Source: Allacma fusca (lineage: Eukaryota; Arthropoda; Collembola; Symphypleona; Sminthuridae). Taken from it: 64,000 nucleotides of DNA. The notes below the pieces were generated by a model. That model did not search any database. It was given only the letters and a program-made list of their open reading frames with translations, and had not been told where the DNA came from. Made by a program: the position numbers and the translations under genes. Location of the stretch: the NCBI GenBank assembly GCA_947179485.1, contig OX359250.1, forward strand, positions 47,713,450 through 47,777,449, read 5' to 3'. The stretch's first letter is position 1; every line of letters begins with the position of its first letter. This document shows, piece after piece, positions 36,001-48,439 of the stretch.

Positions 36001-38270
36001 CACTCCCACCTGACAAATCAATAGGTGTTTTAATTCAGAATTTTTTTAAAAGCCTTGGCAAATCGGAGAAATAAATCTAAAAAACAGTACATAATCGGAA
36101 GAGAAATATCAAAATAGGGATTCCAACGATAACATTTTTATTTGTAGTCGAAACTTTGGAAAAAAACACTTTTTACAGAAGAACACTTCGGAGTACTGTC
36201 AATCATCTGTTTTAAAAATAAACAAAAATTAAAAACAACTGTAGTTTCGACGCCACTCAATATATTTCTTATGAGCCAGTTTGGTTTAAAGATTTATAGA
36301 TACTTTTCTCACTGTGCTTCTCTGACAATCCAACCTTGAAAGGCCAAAGTAATTGATAATTTTATATGAAAATTATATTTTAGGAGAAACCAATTAGAAT
36401 ATTAAGTTTGACGCCTTCTGTTTTGAAACCAAAGATGGAAAACGTTTTTGAAAAATTATTTCAACGGGGAAAATGTGTAATGAGTTTTTCATAACGGCAA
36501 CGAAAATGCTAATGTTGTAATTCGATTAAACGAAAACCAAACGTAAATCAGTTTTTGCAATCTTTTTGTGACACATTTTGTTAATTAAATGTCATTGAAG
36601 CCATTGAGATACATTTTAGTCAATTTCAAGTTCATATCTCGATATTCGAGAAGTGAAATTTCTTTAAAATTGAAAAGGGATTTAAAATGCAAGCATTAAA
36701 CTGGGAACGGCCCCATATCCTATAAAAAATTTTAAATTATAATTAAGCCACACAGTTTTAAAAAAGACATGGGACATTGGTAAAAATAAAACACCTGTAC
36801 GACATAAATTGCTTTCTAAATATTTACGGCTTTCACGCCATGCCCAATATATTTATAGTCTGCTGCAGATTCATTATAACAAGTAATACAAAAAAGTGAG
36901 ATTTGAGTGACGTCAATGTTTTACAACATTCAGAAACGTTGATCCTGCGCAAATACGAAACTCGTATTGTAATTCCTCTGAGCAATTCTCGGATTTAATT
37001 TTCTTATTTTTTGTAGAAATACGCGGAAAAAAATTCCGTATCCCCAATCTTGGGATATTAAGAAATACATTCTCACTTTCCCCGGTGTAAGTTTAATGTA
37101 ACCCCTGTTGTGTTTAGGTGCCACAGTATGTTTTTACAATGATTTCAAAAATAATTAATATAGTATTTACGAGTTTACGAGTGACCGTACTACTTTGTTA
37201 ACTTCAAAATAAATTGACAAGAGTACATCCAACTTAGACTAAAGTTATTCCCTTATGCAGATCAAATAGCGAAAATTCTTTTCTAATCAGCATGCACTTA
37301 AACCTTTTTAAAACTATTCGCCAAACTGAATTGAATGCCATAGTTTTAATTCAAAATAACCGGATTAATGTTTTTTATTTCGAGCGTATTTTTAAAATTT
37401 TATTTAACAGTTTCCTAATTTTAATTCCTCATTTTATAAAAATAAATCTCCGGAAATAAATTCGGACACATATCCTAAGATATTCGCTACAATTCTTTCC
37501 CATTTAACATTACATGTGGACGTTCCTGCAAAAGGTGTAGGAAATTAAATATTTTGCTCGTTAATTGAATCCCATTGAAATAATAGATACTGAATAATTA
37601 TTACTTAAAAGTATCTTTTCATGAAATTCTAATTTTGACAGGGATCCCACTATTTCTGATAAATGGTGTAAAAATATTATCAAATGTAATTCAATAATGT
37701 ATCGATACTTGACGGCACAGCATTTATTCTCCAAGACCTGTCCAAGTTTAACTTAAATAGTTTGTACTAATGGGTGCCAATTTCAAAATCTTGTTGTATA
37801 AAATGGATAAGTCGTTCCATACCCGAGGAAGTGAGATATCCAAAAACATTCACACTTCCCATTTTCTTACACAATCTCTTTCAATTATTTCAAAATTTGT
37901 CTCGTTATGTTAACTGAAAACCTCTTGATATAACTCAAAGAAGTGGACCAAAGCCTGGATTTGTTTTGAAGAAGTAAAACTTTGCAAACACAAATTATGC
38001 TCAGAATTTAAAATTTTTATAACAAATGTGTTGCTTGTCTAAATTTTAAGGTTCAGCAAAAACAAACCATTCGCTTTTGAAGTTTCAAGGTGACTAATTA
38101 GTAAACACAATGAGCAAAGTTTTGTAGCACAATTTTGTGACGAATTCACAATCACGTCTTCCAAATCAATAACATTTTTAATTAACATTTTTTTATAATA
38201 CTTACCATTTAAGCCCATATTACACACAAATTTTGTGCTACAGTAAACAAAACACATAAAAGTTAAGGAA
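33091..38270 (+). repeat. Box-repeat array, long well-preserved stretch
   Basis: The region 33480-33860 matches 9300-9640 and 17700-18050. The region 35120-35700 matches 950-1500. The region 36110-36900 matches 4050-4870 in order. Boxes lie near 33993, 34047, 34722, 34919, 35844, 36243, 36403 and 36824. GTAGCCCAA or GTAGCACAA modules lie near 35970 and 38125. No gene recognised. Confidence 0.7.
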
Positions 38271-39299
38271 TCCAGGATTAGGTGACGTAGGAGCGTTATG
38301 CGGTTTGAGAAAATAAATTAAGCCAATGACCTCTTACAATTCCCGGGGATAGTCCCTTAACAATATTGCAAGTTTTTAAATTGGTTAAAATTTTTGTTTT
38401 TGGTCCCCACTCAATTTCTATCGTTATCACGAGAAAAATGTGGCTTTTTACGGAATTCAAAAATTATTCTTGATGTTAACGAAGAATTTTTCAAGAGCAT
38501 GTTTGGACACTTTTTTAGGCAATATTGAGGTCTGTCATGATTTTTGTGGCGACATTGGTGTGAAAATTTTAAAAATTGAGTTGTCCAATAAGGCATTCAA
38601 ATTTTTGCTGCATATTGTGGCAATTTCGTTCAAATTTGAGTTTTAATTAGTTTTATCTCAAAATATATTGAATTTTAAAGAAGAGATTTGTGACTTTCCG
38701 AAAATTCTACATTTCTAGGGCAGGCATTACTTTTGAAATATTTTAAGATTTCACGCCGCTTAAAATATTTCAAGGTCATACCCAAAATTAATAATTGAGA
38801 TATGAGGAGTGGAAGAGGTAATTAATTGATTTAAAGGTCTTTGCTGTTAAGGTACAAATTGGATATTAAAATATTAATTATTTAATTCTTTAATTAGGTC
38901 GATAATTTCGTCCGAGCTCTTAATACCTTGTTGTTATAATATATTGGGATTTTTACATATGTCTTTAAATAGATATAAATGATCATTCTGCTCATTTGAG
39001 CTCCGCATTTTGTTACACCATAATACCCAGAAACAAATTCCAGACACTTATAGTAAGTCCACAATAAATTATACAGGGAAATCTGTAATGGGCCCTCTGA
39101 TTGGCCTGAGCAGTTTTCTCTCATACTTTGAGATGAGAGCGAATCCCTAAAATACATACATATATTAAGACCTTTGCTAGAGTTCATCCCAATTAAGTAC
39201 TACGTTAGGAAGTTCCAGCAACAGATGTAGGAATTTACATATTTTCTTACAATACTGTTCACCTAAATCACTATATCTATGATACTCCTCGCATCATAT
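38271..39299 (+). repeat. Box-repeat array, next unit start
   Basis: A box lies near 38744. The region 38895-39060 matches 1-150 and 12940-13090 at low identity (AATACCCAGAAACAAATTCC at 39023). The DNA at 38280-38650 is not matched to other units and shows no gene. Confidence 0.5.
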
Positions 39300-39960
39300 T
39301 GTAACGGGATTCCTGAATGTCGTTTACTCGTCCCCTAGGTTCGTGCCTGAGTAGAAGTTATTATATTGAATTTTGGCTGGAGTAAAATAATACGGAATAA
39401 AAATAGATTGAATGCTGTATAACAATCTTCGAATTATTCATTCTGAATGAAATGAAACGAAAGTAATTGAAGTCAAACTCAAAGATAAATCTTAATAACT
39501 AGTTCTCAATTGAAATCGTCTCATATGGAATCTTCTAATTTCACAATCTCACTTGAATAATTGAAGATTCTTGCTAACCCATTTTCTTACATTGTATTTA
39601 CATACTTACAAATTAATACAATCATCATTCTTTTTATTTGTTTATTCTTCATCCTGTTGTTGCATCCGGCATATAATAAGATTCTGCTGGCTGGACATGC
39701 TGTTTAGGCAGAACTACGATTCTCAATTCTCGAATCTGCAGATGTGCTTGTAATCTCAACGTGCTAATAACGCGATCTGTAGTCACGTAGCATTATCCCT
39801 TGTCACGTTTCTGTACAGGTGTAGGTGGTGATGGCATCTTGGAGGTAACAATATTAATAAGATACAATTATCCCACAGAACAGATTGGGAAAATACGAAA
39901 TGCATCCCAAGAGTATCTGGAAGAAAACAATGGATTTTATATCATGAATATATTGAACTA
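39300..39960. other. Unassigned insert in the array
   Basis: The old repeat breaks off near 39300 in a part matching 13510 and resumes near 39965 in a part matching 17100. The intervening sequence is foreign and begins TGTAACGGGATTCC. I could not find a matching end or target duplication, so no element class is assigned. Confidence 0.35.
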
Positions 39961-42364
39961 TTAATGAACGTTTAAAAATAACCGAAAGATAAAAACAATT
40001 ACTGTCTTGACGCCACTTAGCATATTTCTTGCCTGCAACTAATGTTTACTCTCTGCAGTTTAATTATCACAAGAGAACGAAATGCAAGATAAGAAAAAAA
40101 TTCATTCGTCTCGTACTGCCGAAGATCCATTACTACATTAGATCCGTAAGTTGTGGAAAATCAAATTGACCAATACTACATAACGGTATGGAAGCATTTG
40201 TTGGAACACCTGTACCTTAATTAGCCGTTGAAAGGAAAATGAGAAATGCAGACGTTCAGATTGGGTTATAAATATGAAAGGTGATGGAAGGAGTGATAAT
40301 TGGGAGATTAACCTATAGGAAACGGTTAAGGAAGATCTGAATTCCAGATATATATAATTATAGTATGCTCTTCAGCTCTTCAATGCAATTCAAAAGCACC
40401 AGAGGAAATTTCCTCAAAATTCCTTGAAAAGGGTACTCAAAGCTAAAATGTCTTAAAGTGGGAATTTTCTGAAAACAATAACAATTTTGTAACCCCAAAT
40501 ATTTCGGATTTAAGTTCGGAGAACTCAGTTTAAATTGATTCAGTTTTAATTTTTTTAGTTGAGCATCGTGTAAGGCAAGTTTTAATCTTATCTATCTTTT
40601 CTTTTATAATTTTATTTTGGCCTAATATTTGTAAAACATTTTCAAAACAAGTGTAGTTTTAAGTCACTGGCTTAGTTTCGAATTATGTGAACTAGATTTG
40701 TTAGCCAAGATTCATTTCTTGGGTGCACTATTATAAAAAATACAATAAGGGAGAACGAGTTTTGACAAAAAATTCCAATGCTAAATAACTAAAGTTCAAG
40801 TTTTAAACTCCAGAGGTCTCAATTGTTTCGTTGGAAATATAAGTCAAATAATGCTGTTTTTGAGGATTTTCGCCATTACTATTCACTTCACAGCGAAAAT
40901 AGTTTCTACAGCTTCGCTTGTCAAATATCACAATCGCATAACAAATATTCCATTGTAATTGCTGCCTAGATATTTTAATATGTGTTAGCAGGGATTACTA
41001 AATTGAAAAGAAAGACAAGTTTTGGATTTATGCCTGCTTGATTGTAGCGAAGTATCAGCTTTATATTGTAACTTCGTTTGGTTCGAACAACGTCTAGTCA
41101 TGACGCCCAGCTGAATACAATTTGTCCACTTTGGCAAGGACAATATACATTTTTGCTCATTCCAATTGACTTTTTATAATTTAGAAAGCATAAACATTCA
41201 TGTCACCTTACGTATTACGTCCTGCAAATTAGGACTGAATAAAATTTGGTTCTGTCGAAATAAAATACGTATCAAAATTTGAAAATACGTTGTCTTCAAC
41301 GCCACTGTATCTATTTTCCATCCTCAAAAGTTCCCGTAAGTCAGATTGGAATGCTACTACAGTATAACATTACGACGAAATCGAAATCCGAGGAAAACAT
41401 GTTTCGTCAGTAAATCCAGGTATTCCTGGATTACATAATTATGTATCAACATCTTTACTGTTAATAACACAACATCATCTCACTTTGCAAGTGATGCCAC
41501 TTTTTAATACTTTATAAAAACGTTTAAACAAATCACATTCGATTTTCGCATAATCTTGAAATTCTGATTCTATATCCAAAGGTAAATGTCCCTTAGTCAA
41601 GTATCCAGCCAAGAAACAATAAATTTCCTCATTTTATGCGCATAATATGTTCCAAATATTTCTAAATTTGTATTTTAATTGATTTTTTACTGTATTTGAA
41701 ACGATAGCGTTTGTCCAAACTTTATTACAAGTAGCTAATTTTCACAATACAACAATCCTGTGAGTCCTGCCAATATTGTATTTTAAAAATAAAAATATAT
41801 TAAAAATAATGTTTATAAATTACACTTTCGGGGTGTAAGCAAAAATCAGAAAACATATTTTAGCATTTTGTTAATTTAAGTTACATGTTTTATACTAATA
41901 ATCAGAAATGAATTCCGGTAAGTTCGTACTCATTCAGTCGGAAGTGAGCTTGTTCTAGCAATAGATAAAGGAAATTATTTAATTTGTTGGTATATTTAAT
42001 CCTCTTGAAATGATAAATGCTCATTCGAATTGTTTTTTGATATTTTTAAAATGTTTAAAAATTCTAAACACATTACGTATTACGTCCTCAAAAACACTAG
42101 CCTTGGAGTAAAATTTATTTTATCGAAATACAGTAAAATGAAAAAATATGAAAATACTTTCGCTTCGACGCCACTGTATATATTATCCAAAATGTGTTGC
42201 GTAATTTGCTAAAGATCAATTTGTAGTTTTCCTATAGGTTTAAAAAATTTATGCATATTTGCGTATACCATGTTCTAACATTTTTTACTTAAATATTACT
42301 ACTTAATCATTAATTTGCATTTGCATTCCGTATTTTGGTTTATTGCTAAATTGTATTTTCCATT
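39961..42364 (+). repeat. Box-repeat array, last units
   Basis: Boxes lie near 40003, 41291 and 42162. The region 41860-42200 is a compact version of the module from 60 to 300 joined to the part seen at 2190-2260. The middle (40080-41150) has no clear match and no gene. Confidence 0.55.
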
Positions 42365-42372
42365 GTACAGAT

Positions 42373-43507
42373 CAGACCTGGGTAACCGAAAAATAAGGTT
42401 TCCGTTAGTTCGTCATAAGTTATTGTCAATTTTTTTCCGTTTTTGTTTTCGTTATTTGAAAATACCGTTATCGGTTAAAACGGGTTTTAATCAAAATGAA
42501 TTCGGTTAAACGGTTAATAACGGTATTCAACAATTTTTATCGATCTATTTTTAAATTGGTTTGATTAGACTTATAACACAAGTATTATGCATACGTAAGG
42601 CTTCCATCCGACCGGATAAATCGAATATCCGATCCGAATCCGATCCGAACCGAAATTTTCGAATAAATTTTCTTATTATCCGATCCGACCGTCCGCGGAT
42701 CATCCGATCGGATGGAATGCATACCTTTCAAATCCACGGAACTTCATAACGTCATTCACCATCATTCGTCTTACAGATAGGATAAATGCTAAGGCCGAAA
42801 ACAGGCGTTCAATTCGACCCACCATTCGAATTAATCACACTTTACGACTTTTTTATTTCGTTCTTAATTATTTGTTTTCTCATGTTAGGTTAAACCTTCC
42901 AACAATGCTGTTCTACTGGAAACAAGCCGTATATGCAGATTCTTTGTTTATGCATTTATTCCACAGAAATACTTCAACCGGGTATTCCTCGTCATCAGAA
43001 ACATTAGCTTCAGGCTGGTCGACAGCTTGTTAATAAAGTGGAACTGACAATTAGCACTATTAGCAGAAAGAAATATGCTGAAATTGAAAAATAATTAGCA
43101 AAAGCAGCTATGTTTGTATGAAAATAACAATACACAGGTCGAAATACGCTTAAATTTAATAAATCTAGTAATTTATGTGTACTAGGTAAGTAATCAACGT
43201 ACCGACATGTACTTACATACACATATAAAGTACGTTTAGAATTAGGAACGTATTCAAACGACATTAGTTCACGTTGAGTTCAATCGACAATTGGAAATTG
43301 GAGTACTGGTCTCCTTTACAGTTTAAAAAAACTAAAATAACCTTCTTTTTCCGTTTCCATTTTTACTTAAACACATTTATCGTTTGTTTTCGTTTATCGT
43401 AAATATTTGTTTTTTTGGTTTTCGGTTGGATTTCAAAAACCGTTATTGCCATTTTTCCGGTAATAACGTTATTCCATAACGCTATACCATAACGTTATCC
43501 AGGTCTG
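42373..43507. mobile_element. hAT-like element, ACCGTTAT-word family
   Basis: Ends CAGACCTGGGTAACCG and mirrored CAGACCTGGATAACGT. Flanking 8-mers GTACAGAT (42365-42372) and GGGCAGAT (43508-43515) agree at 6 of 8. Both ends are filled with CCGTTAT, CGGTTAAAACGG and AATAACGG words. No transposase is recognised. A smaller foldback lies inside at 42595-42716. Confidence 0.7.
42595..42716. mobile_element. Short CCGATCCGA-word foldback element
   Basis: 122 bp bounded by the direct repeat ATGCATAC (42587-42594 and 42717-42724). TCCATCCGACCGGAT near the left and mirrored TCCATCCGATCGGAT at the right form the inverted repeat, with CCGATCCGA words between. On the left the inverted repeat starts 8 bp inside the direct repeat, so the exact ends are uncertain. 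Confidence 0.55.
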
Positions 43508-43515
43508 GGGCAGAT

Positions 43516-43900
43516 ACAACGTATTTTGATTTTTTACCGTTATACAATTTTCATATATTCGCTGTTTTTCATTACTCGTATTGGTGAAATAATTTTTCCA
43601 AAATACTGTAAAAATCTGCTGAATTCCCACTATGCAGAAGATATTTACCGACTTTATAACTTCATGTAAAGGCATTATTATTTCCTAGTAACAAAAATTT
43701 CAGAGTAAATGATGCAAGATTTTAAACTATCAGAATATATAGTGTTGTGCTTAGAATATTTCAAATGGCAGCAACCACAATATTTCACCTGCTTACTATT
43801 TAAAACTACTAAAGTTTCGTCCTTGCAGCTTGAATGGGTTTGTAACACGAACATATATATATATGCCTATCTGTACTATGTAAATCAAATTTAAAAAATA
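43516..43900 (+). repeat. Last recognisable piece of the box-repeat array
   Basis: The region 43515-43650 matches 670-780, and 43735-43790 matches 35040-35100. After about 43.9 kb no further array text is recognised. Confidence 0.55.
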
Positions 43901-44454
43901 TTAAAATGTAATAATTATTTTTGAGATGGGATTATAATTTTGAGACTCTCTGTAAAAAGTGTAAGTACTTGTACGTACAGTCAGTTGCGCAAGGGTTAAT
44001 GGAAAAAAATGAGGGTTATAGGGAATTCGGGGAGTTGGAGGTGCTCAAAATGAAAAGAGAAGACCAAAGTTTCCTTGCTTTTGTTTTTAACCAAATACAT
44101 ATTTCCAGGGAACAACATTTTTCTTCATAACCTCCAGCTCTTCTTACTTTCTTCCCATTTCTCCCTTTCCTTACTTTCTCCGCTTCCCCATAATCTTCAC
44201 ACACTCAACTCCTCACTTCAGCTTCCTTGTCTCCCTCTTCAACTCAATTATTGATCCTGCCAATAATCTCAACAAAATAACTTATGGCAAACTTCTCTTC
44301 AGTACCGCACGCGTGTCAAGGATAAAAAATCCAACTTACGTACAATTTTCAAACTTGACTTCAAATTCTAACCTAAAAGTTTAACTTCAGCCCCTAACAT
44401 AATTCACTTGAAACTTCAATCTGAATTTTAAAACTTGAATTTTTAAACCGACTT
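43901..44454. other. Spacer into minisatellite region
   Basis: Pyrimidine-rich tracts (44120-44260), then the first loose ACTTGA-type words from about 44340. No gene. Confidence 0.4.
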
Positions 44455-44790
44455 TGAGAATTGAAACTCACATTTGAAACTTGACCTTAAAATTTGTAGC
44501 TAAATTTGAAACTCGATCTTAAAAATCAAAGCTTACACTTGAAACGTGACCCGAAAATCAAAGCTCATTTTTGAAACTTGACCTTGAAAATCAAAGCTCA
44601 CACTTGAACCTTGACCCTAAAAATCAAAGCTCACACTTGAACCTTGATCCTAAAAATCAAAGCTCACACTTGAACCTTGACCCTAAAAATCAAAGCTCAC
44701 ACTTGAACCTTGACCCTAAAAATCAAAGCTCATACTTGAAACTTGACCTTAAAAATCAAAGCTCATTCTTGAAACTTGACGTTTGTAGAA
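44455..44790. repeat. 33-bp minisatellite (ACTTGAACC word)
   Basis: CAAAGCTCACACTTGAACC recurs every 33 bp in the best part (about 44570-44760), grading into diverged copies on both sides. Open frames across it are read-through of a period divisible by three. Confidence 0.85.
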
Positions 44791-45013
44791 ACTTGAACTT
44801 GAATTTTAAATCTGACCTTGAATCTGTGCTGAATAAACCAAAACTTGACATACTTAAATGAAATTTGGCTGTGAAACCTGAACTAGAATTTTAAACTTGA
44901 CCTTAAAACTGACCTTCGTTCTAGAATGTTTTAGACTTGACTTGCAACATTGACTTTCCATTTCAAACTCAAACTTGAAACTAGAATAATTCGAAAAAGT
45001 AACATTCCTTAAA

Positions 45014-45112
45014 TAAATTTCATATTTGACCCTGAAATTCATACTTGACCCTGAAATTCATACTTGACCCTGAAATTCATACTTGACCCTGAAATTCATA
45101 CTTGACCTTGAA
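45014..45112. repeat. 19-bp tandem repeat
   Basis: CATACTTGACCCTGAAATT repeated about five times with few changes. Confidence 0.85.
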
Positions 45113-45436
45113 ATTAAACTTGAAATTGGGATTTCAAGTGAAAAATTGAAACTTGTCCTAGAATGTAGTATTATTTGACTTGAAAATGCTTACACTTGAG
45201 AAGTTGGAAATTGCTGAAAATATTGGCACTGACGAATAGTTTGGGGGGAATGGGAGGATTAGAAAAACTAAAGGAGAGGGTGCAGGTGAGGATTTTGGGG
45301 ATAAATTATATTCCGGGAGCATATGTCGTGTGCTGAGGAATTCTCCAAGGAATTGACCAAGGACGTGATGCGAGGACCATTATTGTAAGTATAATGGAGA
45401 CTAAGGGTAGAATTTCGCAAGCTACAAGTGGAGACA
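45113..45436. other. Spacer before the GTACCC hAT
   Basis: A few residual ACTTGA words to about 45190, then unique DNA. No gene seen. Confidence 0.4.
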
Positions 45437-45444
45437 GAAATGGA

Positions 45445-48000
45445 CAGTGCTCGGACTGGGTACAAAAACCGTGCACCCGTACCCATACCCGATTACCCGG
45501 GTAAACTATTTCAGTACCCGTACCCGTACCTGAAACTACAATGTAGTACTTGTACCCACAATTTACCCGTACCCGTAATGTACCCAAAATCTGTACCCGT
45601 ACCCGAGTACTTATTGTTTGTACCCGGGTATTACTCGGGTACTGGAAGTTTGGCGGATTTAAAATCCCCGACGACATTTGCCTGCCCAGCTGAAAAATTT
45701 TAATATGTCAATTTTTTGACCTCCATTAAAAATATCCGGGATTTTGGGAATTTTCCCTAGGCGTTAAAAGCATCCTATTTGAATTTAAAAAAATCGTTTA
45801 AGGCCTTTTGCGATTTATTTTTAATAAACACTGACGAAATTGAAATGCTACTACGCCAAAATAATAACTTGCTGAATGAAATTAAATGTGTTCTCGCGAA
45901 TTGGTTATTAAACAATTCTTGTATGGTGTAAGCATAAACAATTGGGACGAATTCTTTAATACTAAACTCATCTATCTTGCTTTTCAACTTGAAACAATTG
46001 TGTTCCCGGCTAATCGTTTTCTCAAAAATCTTTTAACACAAGTCCGGTGTTAAGAACTGTTGGCATTACCTTACAAATAGGACGCAAGGTTAGTAAAGTA
46101 AAGGAGGAAAGTAGAATTTCCTGATCATGCCAGTTTTCCATCAACGATATAACGTAATTACAAAACAATATATTTGAACAATGTGTACAGAAAATGTTAT
46201 ACGGGAAAATTTGAGTTGATCATAATTTTTTCAAGTCAAATATTGTATCAAATAAATGTATATTTATTCCGAACTTATCTCGTAATACGTATTTAAATAA
46301 TTGTAATGTTACGCTCCCAATGAAGCTAATTAAATTGAATCTCAAGAACCTGCCCGTTGAAACTCTTCCTTGATGAGCTTCACTGCTTAAGTCGGTAAAC
46401 AGGCGATTTGACTAACTCTATTTCTTTATTAGATTCCTGGGAAGAATAATAAATTATAGAAGCATTAGATTGCAACTACCACGTAATCATAAATGAGACG
46501 AAGCTACTTGGATCTGTCACTAACGCAAGTATCTGTATACAAAGAAATAAGCAACTCCGTGGCTGGTAGGTCTTATTGTTAGCCATAGTAGTCCATCCCA
46601 GCAGAAATCCTTGAAGTACCCAAAAATACTCGGGTACAGGTATTTTACATAGTGATACCCGTATCTATTGGGTACTACCCGATTGTCACTGAGTGAGTAC
46701 CCATACCTGTACCCGTACCTGTACCTAGGGTATGTCGATTTGAAAATTCCCGGCATTTTGGCATTTTCATTTCAGGGCGAGGGCGGCATAATAGGGCATT
46801 TTGGGCATTTTCATCGAGGAAAAATTGGGCATTTTGGGCAGAATCGTGGAATATAATAGAACAATCTATACAATTTGACAATGAATTTGAAAATTTCTTT
46901 GTAATTTTGGAGAAAAAGCGTTCGAAATTATCTTGAAAATTTTATTCTGTATGTCATTATTTTGACGAAGTTAATTCAACCGGTGACGAAATACGTTTGC
47001 ATACCATAAGTCATATTGAACATTACGATTTGCGAAACACCTGTACAGTACACGATACGGCTATAAATAAAAATATTCTAGGAACTATTTTTCCAAACTG
47101 CAGATGATGTAAAATGAACTTCCACCATACTAGGAATATTCACATACCCATATGAATGTATTACTGTTATCAGAAATGTCTTTTCGGTTAAAATTTGAAC
47201 CCATACGGTAATTTTTGTATACACCATAAAACTACAAACAACAATATTTGGGGGACCCGTATGGAGGATGTATATTGGTTTCTACTCGAGCAATTTTTGG
47301 CTAATCGTTGCAAACTGTAGACAATAGTGATGTAGAATAAAATGAGTATAAAATTCAGCTACATCACGCATTAAAATTTTGACTGATCCCTTACCATCAG
47401 ATTTTTACGTTAGGAGTTCGTATTTCAAAAGAAAATAGTATTTCTGCCCGCCCGTCAGTGACGCATATGCAAATTCATTTCATATATTTGTTTACATAGA
47501 AATTTATTTTTGTAGGAGTGATAAATGATATCACCTCATGTCAATGAAATTTAATTGATTTGACTGTTTTCGCCATTATAATATATAAACGAACAAGCCA
47601 ATAACCAGACATCCATATTTGTAACTTTTCCTTAGCTGCGCTTCCATGCATTTGGATGGATATTCTGAATATATGCTAGTAATCCAATTTTGGTGCCATG
47701 AAAATGCCCAAAATGCCCAACTTGCCCTGCCCAAAATGCCCAACATCATGGCATTTTCAAAAGCTGCCCACATGCCCAAAAACTGGGCAAAAACAGGCAT
47801 TTTGGGCATTTTCAGCTGGGCGGGCAAATACTGCAGGGCATTTTCAATCGACATACCCTACCTGTACCCACTTTATTGTCTTAAATCCAGAGTACCCGAG
47901 TAGTGCCCACGTACTTGCGAGTACGCAGCTTCTGTACCCGGGTAGTTCCCATAACCGTACCCATTTACCCCAGTATTACCCGTACCCAGTCCGAGCACTG
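45445..48000. mobile_element. hAT transposon, GTACCC-word family, with nested hAT
   Basis: Ends CAGTGCTCGGACTGGGTAC and its mirror; perfect 8-bp duplication GAAATGGA at 45437-45444 and 48001-48008. The left 250 bp and the right 150 bp are dense in TACCCGTACCC and ACCCGGGTA words. A second hAT sits at 46726-47860, so the element proper is about 1.4 kb. No catalytic domain is recognised. Confidence 0.9.
46726..47860. mobile_element. hAT transposon, GGGCATTTT-word family, nested
   Basis: Ends TAGGGTATGTCGATT and exact mirror AATCGACATACCCTA; perfect 8-bp duplication CCTGTACC at 46718-46725 and 47861-47868. About 110 bp at the left end and 150 bp at the right are packed with GGGCATTTTGGGCATTTT or its complement. 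Inserted in the GTACCC element after that element was in place. The core shows no recognisable transposase. Confidence 0.92.
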
Positions 48001-48008
48001 GAAATGGA

Positions 48009-48439
48009 TATAGGAATGAAGGGGAGAAAGTTGAAGGGAAGGTATGCGTGGAAAATTTGGAGAGAGAAAGGCGGAAAATTTGGAAGGAACGTGTTCGTCT
48101 CGGGATGAAGTGAAGGCTTAATTGAGGGACAGGAGCAAGAACGTGGGTAAGTGCATTATGTGACTCAGGCCCTGACAGAACATTAACACCGATTTCCCAT
48201 TAATCTAGTTCCAAACACTTGGACATCCACCAACACTTCCTCAGCCCCAAAAAACTTTCCGAACTCAAGTCCTGTATTTAGAGAGTGACCTTCATTTGTA
48301 ATGATTGAGTCTTAGTCTTTAAATGGATCTCCCCACAATTATTTTAATTACCTACGTAAACGAACCATTTCATTATATTTCCACTACCAATACTCCAATA
48401 CAAGTGCCAATTCCTTCTAAATTACCCTTGAACTTGAAC
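48009..48439. other. Spacer
   Basis: Purine-rich GGAAGG/GGAGAAAG text to about 48110, then unique DNA. No gene seen. Confidence 0.4.

Noticed and set aside
39300-39960. Solo LTR starting TGTAACGGG
   Set aside because: No matching CA end, target repeat or second copy could be located; left as unassigned insert.
44571-44861. Asn/Leu/Asp repeat protein
   Set aside because: Read-through of the 33-bp ACTTGAACC array.
44455-45112. CRISPR-like spacing of repeats
   Set aside because: Units are head to tail with no unique spacers, in a eukaryotic context.
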